Source: Usnea hakonensis | Taxonomy: Eukaryota; Ascomycota; Lecanoromycetes; Lecanorales; Parmeliaceae | NCBI GenBank assembly: GCA_013423325.1 | Contig: BLJB01000008.1 | Coordinates: forward strand, 124,001 to 188,000 | Reading direction: 5' to 3' | DNA length: 64,000 nt | In this document: positions 1-12,698 of the stretch, piece after piece | Position numbering within the stretch: the first letter of the stretch is position 1 | How the letters are laid out: each line of letters begins with the position of its first letter | The notes under the pieces: model-generated | What the model was told of the DNA's origin: nothing | Seen by the model: only the letters and a program-made list of their open reading frames with translations | The model's database searches: none | Made by a program: the position numbers and the translations under genes

Positions 1-734
1 TATCCACCACCCCAGAATAATTTCGGGACTGGAGAAGTAACATACGTAGTATCTCCCCTGATTTTCGATTAGGGCTGAGGTTATTGATCGACGCGGGGTT
101 GAAACATTCTACGCCGTGGCAGAGTGGTATTGCGGCGGCGCTGTTTTGGTAATGCATGCAGAGGGGGGTTTGTTTATAGGGGTAGGCGCCCGCAGACCGA
201 CTGCGGCTCTCACGATCGGGGAGTCAGGATGGAATGGTTGACAAGAGGAGAGAAAACGATTTCGGGAAGTAAAGCAAGGGATCAGTAAGGCATGACGGGG
301 AATAGAAGTATCTCAATTGGACGCGACTGACGCGATCAAGGCTTGGCGCTCGGCGAGGCCGGCTGTGTCCATGGACGCTAAGGTATAAGGTAATCACGTA
401 ATCAATCTGATAAGGCTGAGCATGCAGGAGCTGAGGCTCCGCCCTCCTTTTCTTCAACAACCTGAAACGCTCTCAAGTATATATCCTGCCATCCGTCTTT
501 CTTCTTTTTCTGTATCATTATCGTTATAAAATGTCTGATCATTTTCTATATATTTTTTGACTTGTTTAACTTTCCATTTCCTGGCGGCTGTTCTGCGTTT
601 TTCAATCGTTTCCCAGCCAGCTCTCTCAGCGACATATGGGAAACCCTCTCCAGATCCCAAGGCTGTAAGGAGATAAAAGTATTCCAAGGAGCTCTAATCC
701 AGTAACACATCGCGCCACTGGTCAATTCTCAAAA
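1..734. other. Upstream intergenic sequence, no gene recognised
   Basis: I see no convincing gene here. The minus-strand open frames (224-460 and 454-687) are short, lack family features and show no splice-supported extension. The last part probably holds the promoter and 5' leader of the membrane-protein gene that starts at 735. Confidence 0.4.
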
Positions 735-2188
735 ATGTCTTCCACTCAGATGGCTTTGGAGTACCTATTAGTCTACTGCACGTCGCATGGACTAACAACA
801 ATCGGTGAACCGCCATTACCAAAGACATATCAACCAGTCGGGGAGTCTCTACTGCAAACTTCGCGGGCGAACAAGCCCTCGAACATGGATTCAAAAGAGG
901 CTATGCCAGTATGGATCGTACTCATTTTTCTCGCGCTTGCCACATTGAAGTACTGTCTCTCATTCGTCGTGAGTATCAGTCTCGATGGTATATAGTCATC
1001 TGAAATAACCTGTACCCATAGCTATTGTATGTATATCAAGTCATCTCGACAGTCATCATGGTCTCGGACCGAAAGATCGCCACCATTGCCGCAGCCAACG
1101 CACATAAACACCCCGAATCCCATCGTGCCCGTCTCGAAGATCTGATTCAAAAAATCCGCGTCATCGTCCGATTCAAATCAGCGAAAGCTAAACGACTCAG
1201 AAGCGTCTCTGTCGGTGAAGTCCGTCAAGATCTCAAGCGGAGAGATACCATTAAAAGCGGCCAACCTGTCGCCAAGCACGGCAAGAGCGCGATGATGAGA
1301 TCCTGGGATCATATCACCCGCTATCCCTGTTTTCGAGGATTCATCGGCCACCTGTACATGGCCGTCCCGCAATGGTATTTCGGGATGCTTTGTGACTTTT
1401 TCCTCTCAGGGCAGCCCAGCGAGCTCAACCTCGGGTACGGCACGACATCCATTATCCTGACAACACTATGGGGCTCCGGCCTCGCGACCTGGACGCACTA
1501 CACCATAACCCCCCCAAGAAAAAGCATCAACGTCCAAGACCATTTCCCAAAAGGCCCAAGCGTCCTCACCGATCTCTGGCCCCTAACCGCCTCATGGTCC
1601 GTAGCCGAGCACCTAACCCTAAGCCTCCCCCTAGCTCTCAGTCGAATCTTCAAACTAAAACACTACGCCTTCGACGTCGACTCCTGGAACACCCTCTCCC
1701 CAACCGATCAAACCAAGAAACTGCTTCAATTCGCCCTCGTCTTCGTGCTCTACCTCCTCCTCGTCGCCCTCGTCGCCATCCCCGCCACAATAACAATGCG
1801 GCGCGTCCACGCCTCCATGCTCTCAGACGACGACTTGGCCATCGTCCCCTTCCACCGCGGCGACAGAAGCCGCCTACACCCGTACTCCCAGCGCGCTAAG
1901 ATCCGCCAACCCGGCCTCACAGTCGCGGAAGCATTCAACACCATCACCTGGGACGCATATCTGCGAGTCGTATTCGTCTACGTCCAGTATTTCGCGCTGA
2001 ACCAAGTGGTGCAGATGGCGTACTGGAGCGCGAATTGGAAACTGCATCAGGTGCTTGAGGTGGATAGGTATGCGGCGACGAATCTTCCATGCTCGCCTGT
2101 TAATAGGCTGCTACCTTTTGCCGAACGAAACGTCTCGGCGGGGACTTACAGAGGCTTCTTCCACCCGAATCCTCATAGCGAGTTATAA
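735..2188 (+). CDS. Multi-pass membrane protein, fungal conserved type, function unknown
   Basis: The model is join(735..968, 1022..2188), 465 aa. The intron 969-1021 has a GTGAGT donor and a TAG acceptor and is phase 0, joining two hydrophobic stretches into one long N-terminal membrane segment (about residues 59-90). A basic linker of about 100 residues follows, then several more membrane segments, and a cytosolic-looking loop near residue 340 carrying an acidic cluster followed by the IVPFHRGD sequence. I recall a comparable acidic-VPFDR loop from uncharacterised fungal membrane proteins, but I do not recognise a catalytic motif and assign no reaction. The start at 735 is the first Met; an internal Met near 885, just before the first membrane segment, is an alternative. 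The gene ends with TAA. The next gene is on the opposite strand and convergent. Confidence 0.7.
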
Positions 2189-3174
2189 CGAGGCTGGCCA
2201 AGGAAGGAAGCACAGTCCGAGGCCATAATCCCCCCCTGGCCAAACCAAACCAAACCACAGCACTAGGGCCCCCTATCCGCCCCCCAGCACGACACGTCCT
2301 TCTTAAAAGCAGTAAGTAGGACACAGCAAAACGCGGACAGAGGTGTGCGTAAGAATTCCAGAACATACAACATCCCTTACTTTATCTACCCTCTAAACTC
2401 AGATAGATAGATAGATAGACCAGAAGGAAAAAGAGAAGAGAAGATAGGGAGGGATAAGAGACACGAGCGACGGCGATGGTGCTTTAGAGGGGTAGGGGTG
2501 GGGTGGATAACTAGACAGACAGATACATGAATTCCACCAGCACCAGCAGCACCAGCACCAGCAGCAACAACAGTGAACCGGCCTAGCATTCTTTTCCGTT
2601 TTGGGGGGGGGGATGGGGTTTGTGGCACCCTTGGCATCTTTATAAACCATAGCAATACTACATACACTCCCCTCCACCCCCTCTCTTCCCCTCCCCCCCA
2701 CCGGTGATAGCTGTGATGGGAGGAGGAGGAGGAGGAGAGGAATAATGTCTTTGGCAACGGAACGGAATGGAACGGAATGGAATGGGATGGATCAGGGCTA
2801 TGATTGATCACCAGAGACTTCCCCAAGGGGAGGAGAGAGAATATTATGCTAAATAGGGGGGAGTGGAGAGTGAAACGGCGCCAGATCACAAGATATATTC
2901 CATGTCCGGTTCCAATTCTTCATTCGCACCTCTGAGCAGGGAGGAAGGGAGGAAGGGATATCAACGTCTTTGCAATTTGGGGATATATAAAAGTAAACAA
3001 ACATATAGATAGCAGTCAACGCATGGGGGTCGCCCACAACAACGATCTATGCCCCGCCACCGACCTTCGAACCCACACCCAGCGCATGAAGAGTCCTCCA
3101 TGAATACCGAGCAAGCCCAATCCATCTTATACAACCCCTTTTCATAAGACCCGTCTTACTTCATAAGACCCGTC
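2189..3174. repeat. Low-complexity intergenic region between convergent genes
   Basis: This stretch separates the 3' ends of two convergent genes. It holds a GATA microsatellite near 2400-2420, CAG/CAC-like runs near 2537-2573, a GGA run near 2720-2740 and a GGAAT/GGAAC-type run near 2757-2790. The minus-strand ORFs here translate to Ser/Pro/Cys/Trp runs caused by these repeats and are not genes. Confidence 0.5.
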
Positions 3175-5296
3175 TTACTGCATAGTACCTCCGTTACCGT
3201 ATTTCTCCTTCGCCGCGAGGACGGGACTCCGCGATGTCTTCTCAAAATATGTGGACACATCCGACGACCAGACACTATCTTCATGGTCATCATCATCCAA
3301 ATGTCCCTCCTTTTCGTGAGCTTGTCTCGCCTGGCTGGCTTCCCAGTCTGAGCGCATTTCCTCAATCTTTTGCTGGTAGTCAAGCTCGGCGTCGTAGTAC
3401 TTGCCGACGCCACGAAGGCGCTCGTAGAGCGACAGATGCTTGGGGTGCACGGCGACACCGTGGTAATCCGATTCGCGGCCTGCTCGAATGTATTGCCAGC
3501 GACGTTCCTGCTCCTTAAGATCGAGACCAGTGGTGTCTGGCAGAAATAGCAGAGTCAACGCCATACCGGCAAGACCAAACCAAGGCACGACGTGGAACTT
3601 CTGCGGAGTGGTGATGTAGTTGTACATGACGGCGGCAGTCAAGGCGCCCAATTTACCACATGCGGCGGAAAATCCGTGAGCGGTGGCACGAATGGGAGTT
3701 GGGTATACTTCAGCAGCCACGAGGAAGGTGACGGAGTTGGGGCCGAACTGATTGAAAAACGAGGAGAGGAAATACATGGCCTGAAACGCGGTGATGTGCG
3801 CCTTGCTGGTGTAGTACTTGTAGTGGAAACCAGGGACGACGAAGAGGATAAAATCCATGAGGAAGCCAAGCATTTGCATCTTTTTGCGGCCATAGAGTTT
3901 GTTATCGATCAGGAAGGCTGGGAAGTGACCAGTCAGCGGCACATATTGATGATTGGAGAAATTCGGCTTGGTAACTTACAGGCCAGGTAATATCCGCAGA
4001 GGGATACACCAACGTTGATCAGGTTGTACAGCCATCCGGGCATGAGAGATTTGCTGTTGTTGGTAATGGTGCCAATGAACTCGGATTGAAACAGCTTGTT
4101 ACCGTAGAAGAAGACATCGTTGCAATACCAGCCTCCCGCGGTTGCGATGATGCGCGGGCCGAAGTAGGAGAATGTAAGCTTGAGAGACTGAGTGTCGTAT
4201 CCGGTGACCTTTGACTTCTTCTTTGCTGCGGCCAATTGCTTGCCTGCGGCTCTCATCTTGAACGTACGGAAGTAAACCAACCAGAGCGTACCGACGGCGG
4301 GGATGGCAAAGGAGATACGGTATGTCCATTGCGCCGCCACTTCCGAGTATGGAGGATTCCCGCTTCCGTGGTGGAAGCACAGAAGGGCAATAATCAGGAT
4401 GACCTGGTTGAAGAACTGACCCCATCCCTGCATCAAGAAAGCGCTGGTAACTTTGCGGCCGCGGTGAAGACGATCCTCCTTGGTTGAGACCTTGCCAGAA
4501 CCAACGGCATTCTCCATTCCAGACGTCGCCGTCATGGGATATTCACCACCAACACCGATACCGTAGAAGAACAGGGACCAAACGTAACAGATGACCCAGC
4601 CATTCAAAGTAGTACCCCAGGCACAAACAAGCATGATCAGACCGATGAACATGATGGTCGCATCTTGAATCAGACCCCATCGACGACCCAGCCTAAACAC
4701 GCTTTAGCCTCGTCTTCCCAACAGGTCGGAAACAACATCAGCATACCAGTCACCAAGAATCCCGACCAGGATCTGTCCAATGATTATACCAACAATCTCC
4801 ATGTAGTCGATAGCCGCGATCCATGTGGCGTTACATTTTTTGGCAGTTTTCCAGCAACTTGCGAACACGGCCTGGAACATGGGTTTGATGTTGCCGATGG
4901 AGAAGAGAACGTAACTGCCGGCATGTCAGATTGGTGTCTTTTGTTGTTCTTGCGCAGCCGCTGTGCTTACCCTTCGAGACCCAGACCGGCACCGGGAATG
5001 ACCATGTTCCGAATGTAATACCTAAAAGGCTCCAAAGGATCTCTCTTGAACATGGCCCAGATGTTGCTCAACTCGCGTCCGGCTTCTTTCCCATCGTAGG
5101 CGGTTACAAAGCTGATGCGCTTCATCAGAGGCAGGTCAGCCCAGTAGACACCGTTCACATCGTAGCTGTCGTCGGGTTTGATGAGGTAGTCGAAGATCTG
5201 CCTCTCATTCTCGGTCATGGTGTGGATAGGGTCGTGAGTGCCGTCCATGTCGGGCCCATGAGGGGCCGCTGGACCATAGTCCTGAACGTGAGCCAT
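3175..5296 (-). CDS. MFS phosphate:H+ symporter family transporter
   Basis: There are four exons on the minus strand: 5296-4971, 4914-4747, 4692-3980 and 3917-3175, giving 649 aa. All three introns (54-62 nt) have GT donors (GTAAGC, GTATGC, GTAAGT) and YAG acceptors, and frame is kept throughout. The protein has a cytosolic N-terminus of about 100 residues, the first helix block with the FSIGN segment, then the RRWG loop, and the GVGGEYPMTATS signature typical of the phosphate:H+ symporter / glycerophosphodiester-permease branch of the major facilitator superfamily. A second six-helix bundle follows, with AEVYPTPIRATAHG near its middle. The C-terminal tail is long, charged and acidic. By family it moves phosphate or a phosphate ester with protons across the plasma membrane; the exact substrate is inference. 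It looks intact. Confidence 0.88.
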
Positions 5297-8200
5297 GATG
5301 GTTGTACAAGTGTGTGTGAATCACAGGTACAAGCTGGCAGGGTCGTTCAGATGTAGATGTAGGGTGATATGGGGGACAGGTTGATTAAGATTGGGGGGGC
5401 CGGGGGGCATATGTAGGAGCGGCAGGCTGCAGCTTGAGACGCTAAGGCCGGGCGTCGAAATGATGGCTTTGGTGGGATGAAGAGGCAAAGTATGAGTATG
5501 ACTCGTGGGTTGTGTCTGAGAAAAAAGAATTATTAAGTAGGCGAGAGGCTTGATGATCCAACGTGGATGTAAGTAATATTTTTGGCGATCAGTGAGCACG
5601 CTTCGAATTGTGTCTATCAGATTGGTTGAAAAGTCGAGAAGGTAGGGGTCAGGTAGTTCGGGTTGGCCGCGGGATCGCTAAGGTATAAAAATATGATGGT
5701 GGTTGGTTGGTTGTAATCGGGCGATTTGAAGTAAGAAGGTTGTACGAGTACGTATCTTAGGTATGTTCGGGTCTTTTATTTGGCTAGATGGTCTTCCTTT
5801 TCCTAGTATATCCCTCGGTCAAATGAGACACTCTAATTATTGGAATCAAGTAGTAGTTCGATTCGTATCGATTAGGCGGGATGCGGTAGGAGTAAGGTAA
5901 AGGGGAGAGCCGCGGTGCCACGAGATGTCGAGATTGCACCCACGTGCTGAGACTAGGCTGAGCTCAAACTGGACACACTTCCGTCGCCTCTTCCCTCTCT
6001 CTCCCGTGCAGTCTGCCTTGTCTCTTTGTTGGCGAATGCTTTCTTTGCGCCTATAGGTGTGAGATGCTGACCGGCCGGAGGAGATGACTATTGTGAGGAA
6101 ACCGAGGATAAATATAGCTGAATCGTTGTGGAGAACGGTAATTAAGAGGGCGTTATGGAGTAGGGCTCTGCAGGACTTGGCGAAAGAGATTTTCAACCCC
6201 AAGCCCAAGCAGATGGTAGTAAGAGAAGAGTTGTAGTAGTGTGAAAGCCGGAGATATGGATATGGTCAGAGTACTCCGTAAGTAGAGTGTTGGTAGGAAT
6301 AATAGGGAGCAAGTAGCGTCATGCCCCCACCAATGCCCATGCACGGAGACATGATGCAGGCTTTTGATTTGATAAGAAAAGCTCGACATGGATAAACGTG
6401 CCGGGTAGAAGATGCAGCTAGAAATGGTGTGGACTGGATTATCATCTGAGGAAAGGAAGAAGAGCAAATTCGAGGGAGGAGAAGACGTTGAATTGACCAA
6501 TGAGCATCGAGCATTTCACCTCGTGGACACGGTGAAACATGTATACTGAGGCGCAATTATCATTCACCACGGCGACTAATGACCCACTTTACTCTATTGG
6601 GTTAGATATTAGACACAAGCGGGGTTGAAATTTATAAGTGCCTCCTCTGGCTGCCGTTTTTCTCCATCAGCCATCAGCCCTCGGAGCCTTCTCTCACATA
6701 ACAGACTCTCAGTATTCTAGCCTTCTTTACTACTCGTATGTATATTATGTAATCTTATGTCGTTGTAAAGGATCAAAAAAACCACACAATTCTCCCTCAG
6801 GTACATCATTTTCTCCATCTTAGTTGATGCTTGTTACTTTAGCTTAAGCTGCTACTACTACCTCACCAACTCAACTCCACATACGTATCAGATTCTGATA
6901 CCCATAATTTGCCCCAAAGGGCGAAGACACATCATGCACTTGATTACTCGGGTGGCAAGCTTTCTCCCGAGACTTTGCCTGCATCGGCCCGTCTTTGTTC
7001 ACTTTTGAATTTTGGATTCGGTTCTTTTTCAGGGCAGTCAAGTCTAGCAGTACCACCTGCAGCCCGTGAGATCTAGCCTCCATGTCACTGACAAATCTGT
7101 CAACCAAACATAAATGCTTGTTGTCGTCATTGTGACGGAAAGACTATTTCTCCCCAATACTTTATCATGGCCTTATGTTGATCGACGTTCTGGAACAGAT
7201 CGTGGCCGCATGAGATCTTCAAAACCTCGTTAGGCTGCATTAAGAGCTCCAATTCATCCCACCATCCCTCTGCTTCCCTAGCCTATGATAAATACCGTCT
7301 TGAATGACACGACAAGATCACCATGATATCACTCAAAACAAAATTGGACAGCACGCTATCCATCCCAGACCTAAGCCACCTGACTCAATGCGGAAACGAG
7401 GAACCCTTTAGAGTAGAAAATCCCAAAAGGTCTTCTTACCTGCTCTGTGATTTGGTCATCTTGGAGATCACATTGCATCGAGTTCCCATAAGGACCTCAA
7501 ACCTTGAGTAAGTCGACTGTCGACTAGAGCAAAAGCATTATTCTTCTCCAAGAGGCTCCATGACACGCAACGCGGCCACCAAACGCAATCCCCTTTATCT
7601 ACTTGCTGTTGCTGACGCAAGCCTGACATCGAGCATGTTCGCTTCAAGCTTCTCACTCGAGACAATCGTCGATCAGCTAGCTTATCGGATTCCTCGGCAT
7701 CTCAGGCCTACAGGTAGGTGGATCGGCTTCCAGTGGACTCACAGACTCCACTATCTTCATTTCTTCCAACTTTTTCCATGCCTGATGGCTCCGGTGTGGC
7801 GATGCGTCCGTCATTGGCTCCTCTGGATGTAGTTCATATGAAATCATCTGATATACTGGTCGTTTCTAGATAAACTTTCTGCTAGCATCCGGAAGTGATC
7901 TACGGCTCACGACCAAAATATGCACACACTCTCGCCCCAAATAACGAACCTTTTGCGGCGTGACTACCACGCCATCCTGTCCATGCAGTCAAGCAGCCCA
8001 TTCTCCGTCTCTGCTTCACACAAGACAATCATCCTACAAGCTGGCTGGTATTCTTCACTTACGGTGTGTTGGCTGGTTTTCTTCAAATACAATGTCCGAA
8101 CAACCTGACAGCGCCACTAAGTTCTCAGTCCAGTCTCTAGGCGCAGAGATGCCCAAGCTTCCATCTCAGCCTACAGATTAGCTCACGGTATTGGATGGAA

Positions 8201-9472
8201 AGATCTAGAAAAAGTTGGAGATGAATAAAGAATGAGACCTCGTGACCTGCTGCGATACAATGCCTGTTGGCGTCTAATATCAGCTCAGTCTCACTTCTAC
8301 CGCACACCATGAACAAGTAAAAGCTCAGTCCGTATCGATCCGACAAAGGTGACGCTGTCACCGCTGTTCTACCTAAATCGACATGATTGCATTCCGTCTC
8401 GCAATGATTTTGCCACCCACGGAGCAAAGCAGCGCTAAAGGAAATCTGCGAATGAAGTCGACAAGGAAAAGATGGGGCAGATTAAGGCATACTTCAACTA
8501 TCCCCATACTCCGAAGATATGGTCAAAATACCTCTAGATGAAGACACTGGAGTCAACTCAGAAAAGGCCTCTACATTTTTGAGATCAGAGACCTCCCAAG
8601 ACGGCTATCGTGTCCTTCATCTGTTCCCGAGCCTGCAAAGATCAAGTGCGCACTTGCAGCCAGGGCGAGAAAAGTGCATCATCAAAGTAATGCTACTGAT
8701 AACGACCATGGGGCGTCCTTGACGAAGAGCAGTAATCCTTTCACCGATGCGGACCGATGTTCTACGGAGTCATCGCAACCACTTCCAGAGCTCGGAGAAT
8801 CATGAAGCATGTACCTAGCTCCCCTCACAAATTCACGTGCTGTGCTTGTCCCTGGAGGCGTACAGGCAGTTCGCATTCACGGGATGATGTGGTGTAAGTG
8901 ACAACTCCAGGGTTCTCGACAACAATCGATCGATAATTTCCAGCTGCAAGTTTGACTCACATCCTGCGTTATCCTGCATCTTCCGGAAGAGATACGTCAG
9001 CTCGGGCGAATACTACAACCTCGAACCTCTTGACTTAGATCTTCTGATTAAGCAGACCACGAGTGGCTGATCAAAATTCAGCATGCCTCGGACCAAAGTA
9101 GCATCACCAACAATCGAGTACAACAATTCGACTAATTTCACATCAGCGTATGAGATTGGCAATTCAATTCCAAGGGTCACCCCTGGCGTGCAAATCTGCG
9201 ACAATGAATCCTAGCGATTTCAGACGTCGGCCGACACGTTCGCGCCTCTATTCGCGATCCTCTCGTGCTACCGGCGCTGATCCCGCTTGTTGGTTGCTGG
9301 CCACATTGGCGTGTCTGAGAGGTCCTTATGTGGTCAACCTGATATTTCTTTGCTGCCCATCAGTAGCTCGCAGGCAGACTTACTGAGCTTTCTTCATATA
9401 TGAGCGCTGTATTCGAAGACTTCAGATCGCATCTCCCACAATATTCCATACCGGTATTCAAGCTAATTCGCT

Positions 9473-9724
9473 TCATCCATCATACCATTTTACAAATCTC
9501 AAATCATCCATCAACAACAAGCCACAGCTTTGTATTGCTTCCATAGTCATCTTTCGTTTTGCAGCTTCTATATACGCGTCCTCACACCCGAACTCTTCCG
9601 GGTACATATAGTCTTCTCGCGGGTCAAAAGTTATACACTTTCCAAACCCACGGCTTGATAATGACATAATACAGCTCAGCCATGCATCGCCAAAGACCAT
9701 AATCTCGCTTGAAAAATTCTTCAT
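9473..9724 (-). CDS. Orphan small ORF, possibly a relic exon
   Basis: This is an 83-codon ATG-initiated frame with mixed, protein-like composition (an FGDAW segment, then an acidic EEFGCEDAY stretch). Just before its stop there is a possible GTATGA donor, so it could be a first exon, but the sequence downstream gives no clear continuation. I recognise no family. It may be a remnant of a gene lost from this gene-poor interval or simply a chance frame. Confidence 0.2.
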   Translation of the reverse strand: MKNFSSEIMVFGDAWLSCIMSLSSRGFGKCITFDPREDYMYPEEFGCEDAYIEAAKRKMTMEAIQSCGLLLMDDLRFVKWYDG

Positions 9725-9901
9725 CTACACAAACGCTTTTAGTAGTTCAAAGAGCAGCTAGTATCATAGATAATGAACACCTAATAAAATACCTACCTAC
9801 CTTAATTCCTCAATCCATTAATCTATCCAATAATTTCCTCCCACTCTCAACACAACATCAACCCACCAAACAACCCCATCGCAACATCGCCCAAACTCCA
9901 C

Positions 9902-9902
<1 letters not shown>

Positions 9903-9934
<32 letters not shown>
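9903..9934. repeat. Poly-C tract, 32 nt
   Basis: An uninterrupted run of 32 C lies within a broader C/T-rich block (about 9890-10040). The plus-strand ORF covering it encodes only Pro/His/Thr runs and is not a gene. Confidence 0.95.
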
Positions 9935-10142
9935 ACATCCTCCCCCCTCATCTTACCCCCCTCATCCCTCATCCCCCCCCCATCCATCCCTCCACCAATA
10001 CTCACCCTCCCCCTTTCCCCCCTCCCCCCTCCCTCATCCCATAATCATCAAAACCCACTCACCTACCTCCACAAAATCAGATCGATCATCAAGTAAAGTA
10101 AAGGAACTACAACCAGCAGACCGCGTCCGTCGCTGACATGAA

Positions 10143-10270
10143 CGAAACGAAACGAAACGAATCATGTGAAATATAAATATAGATTGGAGACGGGAAAGGG
10201 AGGGAGAGGGAAAGGGGGGGAAAGGGAGGGAAAGGGAGGGAAAGGGAGGGAGTAGGGAGGGAGTAAGGGG
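10143..10270. repeat. CGAAA and GGGA simple repeats
   Basis: A short CGAAA tandem (10143-10160) is followed by imperfect GGGA/GGGAAA repeats (about 10196-10270). The guanine runs could in principle form G-quadruplexes. No coding signal. Confidence 0.8.
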
Positions 10271-11225
10271 GAGCCAGATAGGAACCTAAGATATATCACT
10301 TCCTCGATCGGTCTCAGCTTACGCTACCCTCTCCTCGTTATTTCTGCTACCTAGACTTTAGCTCTGTTCCAAATCTGCTCTACATCCTTCCTCCCCCATC
10401 CTCCCCCATAACCAATTTTATACCTTTATCCACGATAAAGATTTCCAGTCCTTACCTACCTACTTATCTACCCTCCCTCCCTCCCTCCCCCCTCCGGAGG
10501 AGTCCAATTCCAACATCCCCCACCTCAGTCCCCCCATCTCATCTCATCTCATTCTCTACATATTCCCTCCCTTCCCTTTCCCCTAAAAAGAATTAATTCA
10601 TCGCATGCATGCAGCAGCAGCACCCGTCGTCGAATATACATATCAGCTATATCCAACCCTCCGCAACCTTTATCCGCAGCAGGAGAACGTCTTCGCTCTG
10701 CGAATGCGCGCGCACGCATGCTCTTCAAGCAAGCATGCATGCATAGGAAGGGTGGAAGGTTAGTCTTACTCCTCGCTCGCTCGCTTGCTCGTCAGGAAGG
10801 AAGGAAGGAGGGTCCGATATAGATGGAGCACAAGCAAGCGTGAGGGAGACATGTGCAATGAGTTGTCCGACCGACCGGACATCGATCGGGATTGATTGGC
10901 ACGGAGGCGTGTTCCAAAAGTGGAGCGGGGGGGGGCGGGGGATGGATGACACATTGCGGTTGGTCAACGACAAGACAAGACAAGCCGGTGCCTGGCATAA
11001 AGAGAGAGTAGGGACTTGTGGCGAATGAAGGGAGGGACGGAGGGACGGAGGGAATGTGAGGTAATCGGAATGAATGGGTGGGTGGTGGGTTGTTAGTGAA
11101 GTAGTATGTATGGTGCTAGATGATGGTTATCTATATGCTTAGGATGGGATGTTGGGGCTGGGTGTGTTAGTACTTCGTAAGTATTGTTCTTTATGGAAAT
11201 TGTATTTGGTTTGCGTTAGTCGGTA

Positions 11226-11284
11226 GGGGGGGGGGGGGGGCGCCTNNTTGGGTGGGGGTGGGGGGGGGGGGGGGGGGGGGGGTC
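11226..11284. other. Poly-G tract with assembly gap (NN at 11246-11247)
   Basis: Two long G runs flank a two-base N gap. The true length and content between the runs are unknown. It marks a join in the assembly and no feature should be interpreted across it. Confidence 0.9.
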
Positions 11285-11618
11285 CCTGAGTTCCCATGCC
11301 GGTGGAGTTAGGAACGGAGTTGGGGTGATGGGAATGGGTGATGGGAATGGTGAGGGTGGTGACGGGGGGTTATTCTTGGGGGGGAAGGAAGGAATCCGGA
11401 ATTGGAAAGTTTTTCTTCATTGACTCCAGGAAACTTATTTATATACGTTCTATATATATATACCTTATCAGATATATAAAAGATATTGTCTTTCTTCTCT
11501 AGCAGTAGATGAACTGAATCCAAGTAACAAGTCAAGTCTATGAATACATACATTCCCCCGACCGCAAATCACCCAACATCTGATTCCCGCCTTGTCGCCA
11601 GAATCCCTAGCGACTCGA

Positions 11619-12482
11619 TTAAAGAGCTTCCTCTATACCGGCGGTTAAGAGGACTACTATCAGAAGTCCTAATGCCATGACATTCGCTGCCCCTATGCTC
11701 GACTTAGTACTCGAACCCGAAGTCCCGGCCGGACTACTGGTCGCGGTCTAAGTACTACTGGTCGCGGTCGGAGCACTGGTCGTGGTGTGGGTCGGCAATG
11801 TCGTTTGTGCTGCAATACTCGAGGACGTTGGCGATGACGGTGACGGCGTCACTGTCGGCTTAGGAGCGTCGGTAACGGTTGATGAGGAGGACGCAGCGGC
11901 CTGGTCACCACTACCACCACTGCTCCCATCACATATCACGTCGTTATCGAACAAATTGACATTATTGTTGTTGCAAATCCCAGCTAGACCATGCTCCTGT
12001 TTGGTGGCACCAAGACACGTGCTCAAGCAACAGATGTCGTTATTGTCAAGCTTCCCACACAGATAATTTGCCAGATTTTCGCTCTTATCATCCATAGCTT
12101 GATAATTCGCAAACGGGCCTGTTTTGCATTTGTTGCATTGCGGAATCTTGACCGCACTCACTAGCACACCGAGGACATTATTGAACGGCTCTGAGTTGCC
12201 GTCATTGTCTGTTGATGTGGATGTCTCATTCGCGCATTGGATGAACTCGGTAACGGAGTAGTCGCGTACTTGGCATGCGTTGTATGCTGGAGTGGTAGTG
12301 TTAGGACCGCAGCCGGAGGGAGGATCAAAATTGCAGTCATAGCCGGGCGGGTTCGGTCCACTTGGTGGTCCGGTGGGGCTTGGTGGTGGTCCTAAAGTTT
12401 GGCCGGGCAAATATGCAAAACAAAGGTTTAGAGTGAGGAGGAAGGAGATAATGGTAGAGTGGAGGAAGATTGAGGAGAGCAT
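11619..12482 (-). pseudogene. Secreted Cys-rich protein; TAG at 11750-11748 before a GPI-anchor-like tail
   Basis: The frame from ATG 12482 encodes 244 aa up to TAG at 11750-11748. It has a clear N-terminal signal peptide (hydrophobic residues 8-23), a Pro/Gly-rich stretch, a domain with 12 cysteines between about residues 50 and 185, and a Ser/Thr-rich tail. Immediately after the TAG the same frame stays open for 42 codons to a TAA at 11621-11619. That extension continues the Ser/Thr-rich tail and ends in a small-residue patch (SSIGAAN) plus a hydrophobic segment of about 17 residues, the layout of a GPI-attachment signal. I infer that the intact protein was, or is, a GPI-anchored cell-wall or membrane glycoprotein and that the TAG now releases a soluble form. 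No intron with usable borders removes the stop. A sequencing error or translational readthrough are alternatives. The Cys-rich family is not recognised. Confidence 0.65.
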
Positions 12483-12698
12483 GGTTGCGACTTGCGGATG
12501 GTATGGCTAGGTTTTCGATCGCAGGTCACCGGCGAAGCGATCTACTACCAGGGAAGACAGATTTTGTATCCAGTTTGTATGCACGATAGAGGTTCATAAA
12601 GGTTCATAAAGATATTGTTGTCCTCGTTCTTTATATAATCATCGGTGCCTCTGTATGAGGCTGAGCTTTTCAGCTTTCAGCTCCCGCGTTCCGCTACG

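Larger units (their letters stand above)
5297..11618. other. Gene-poor 6.3-kb interval
   Basis: I find no gene model with family support here. Short ORFs near 6638-6823, 6871-7107, 7323-7832, 8137-8427 and 9013-9204 do not join through plausible introns into a recognisable domain. A few of these peptides look protein-like (for example minus strand 8427-8137), so a decayed gene between about 7200 and 9730 is possible but unproven. The right part (9900-11300) is dominated by poly-C, GGGA and other simple repeats and contains an assembly gap. Confidence 0.4.

Noticed and set aside
1468..1899. 143-codon plus-strand ORF rich in Arg/Pro.
   Set aside because: Shadow frame inside the membrane-protein gene, whose own frame has coherent membrane segments and a good intron.
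3040..3080. GGGTTCGAA-like word on the minus strand, suggesting a tRNA T-loop.
   Set aside because: The flanking bases do not form a T-stem and no acceptor or anticodon arms are present.
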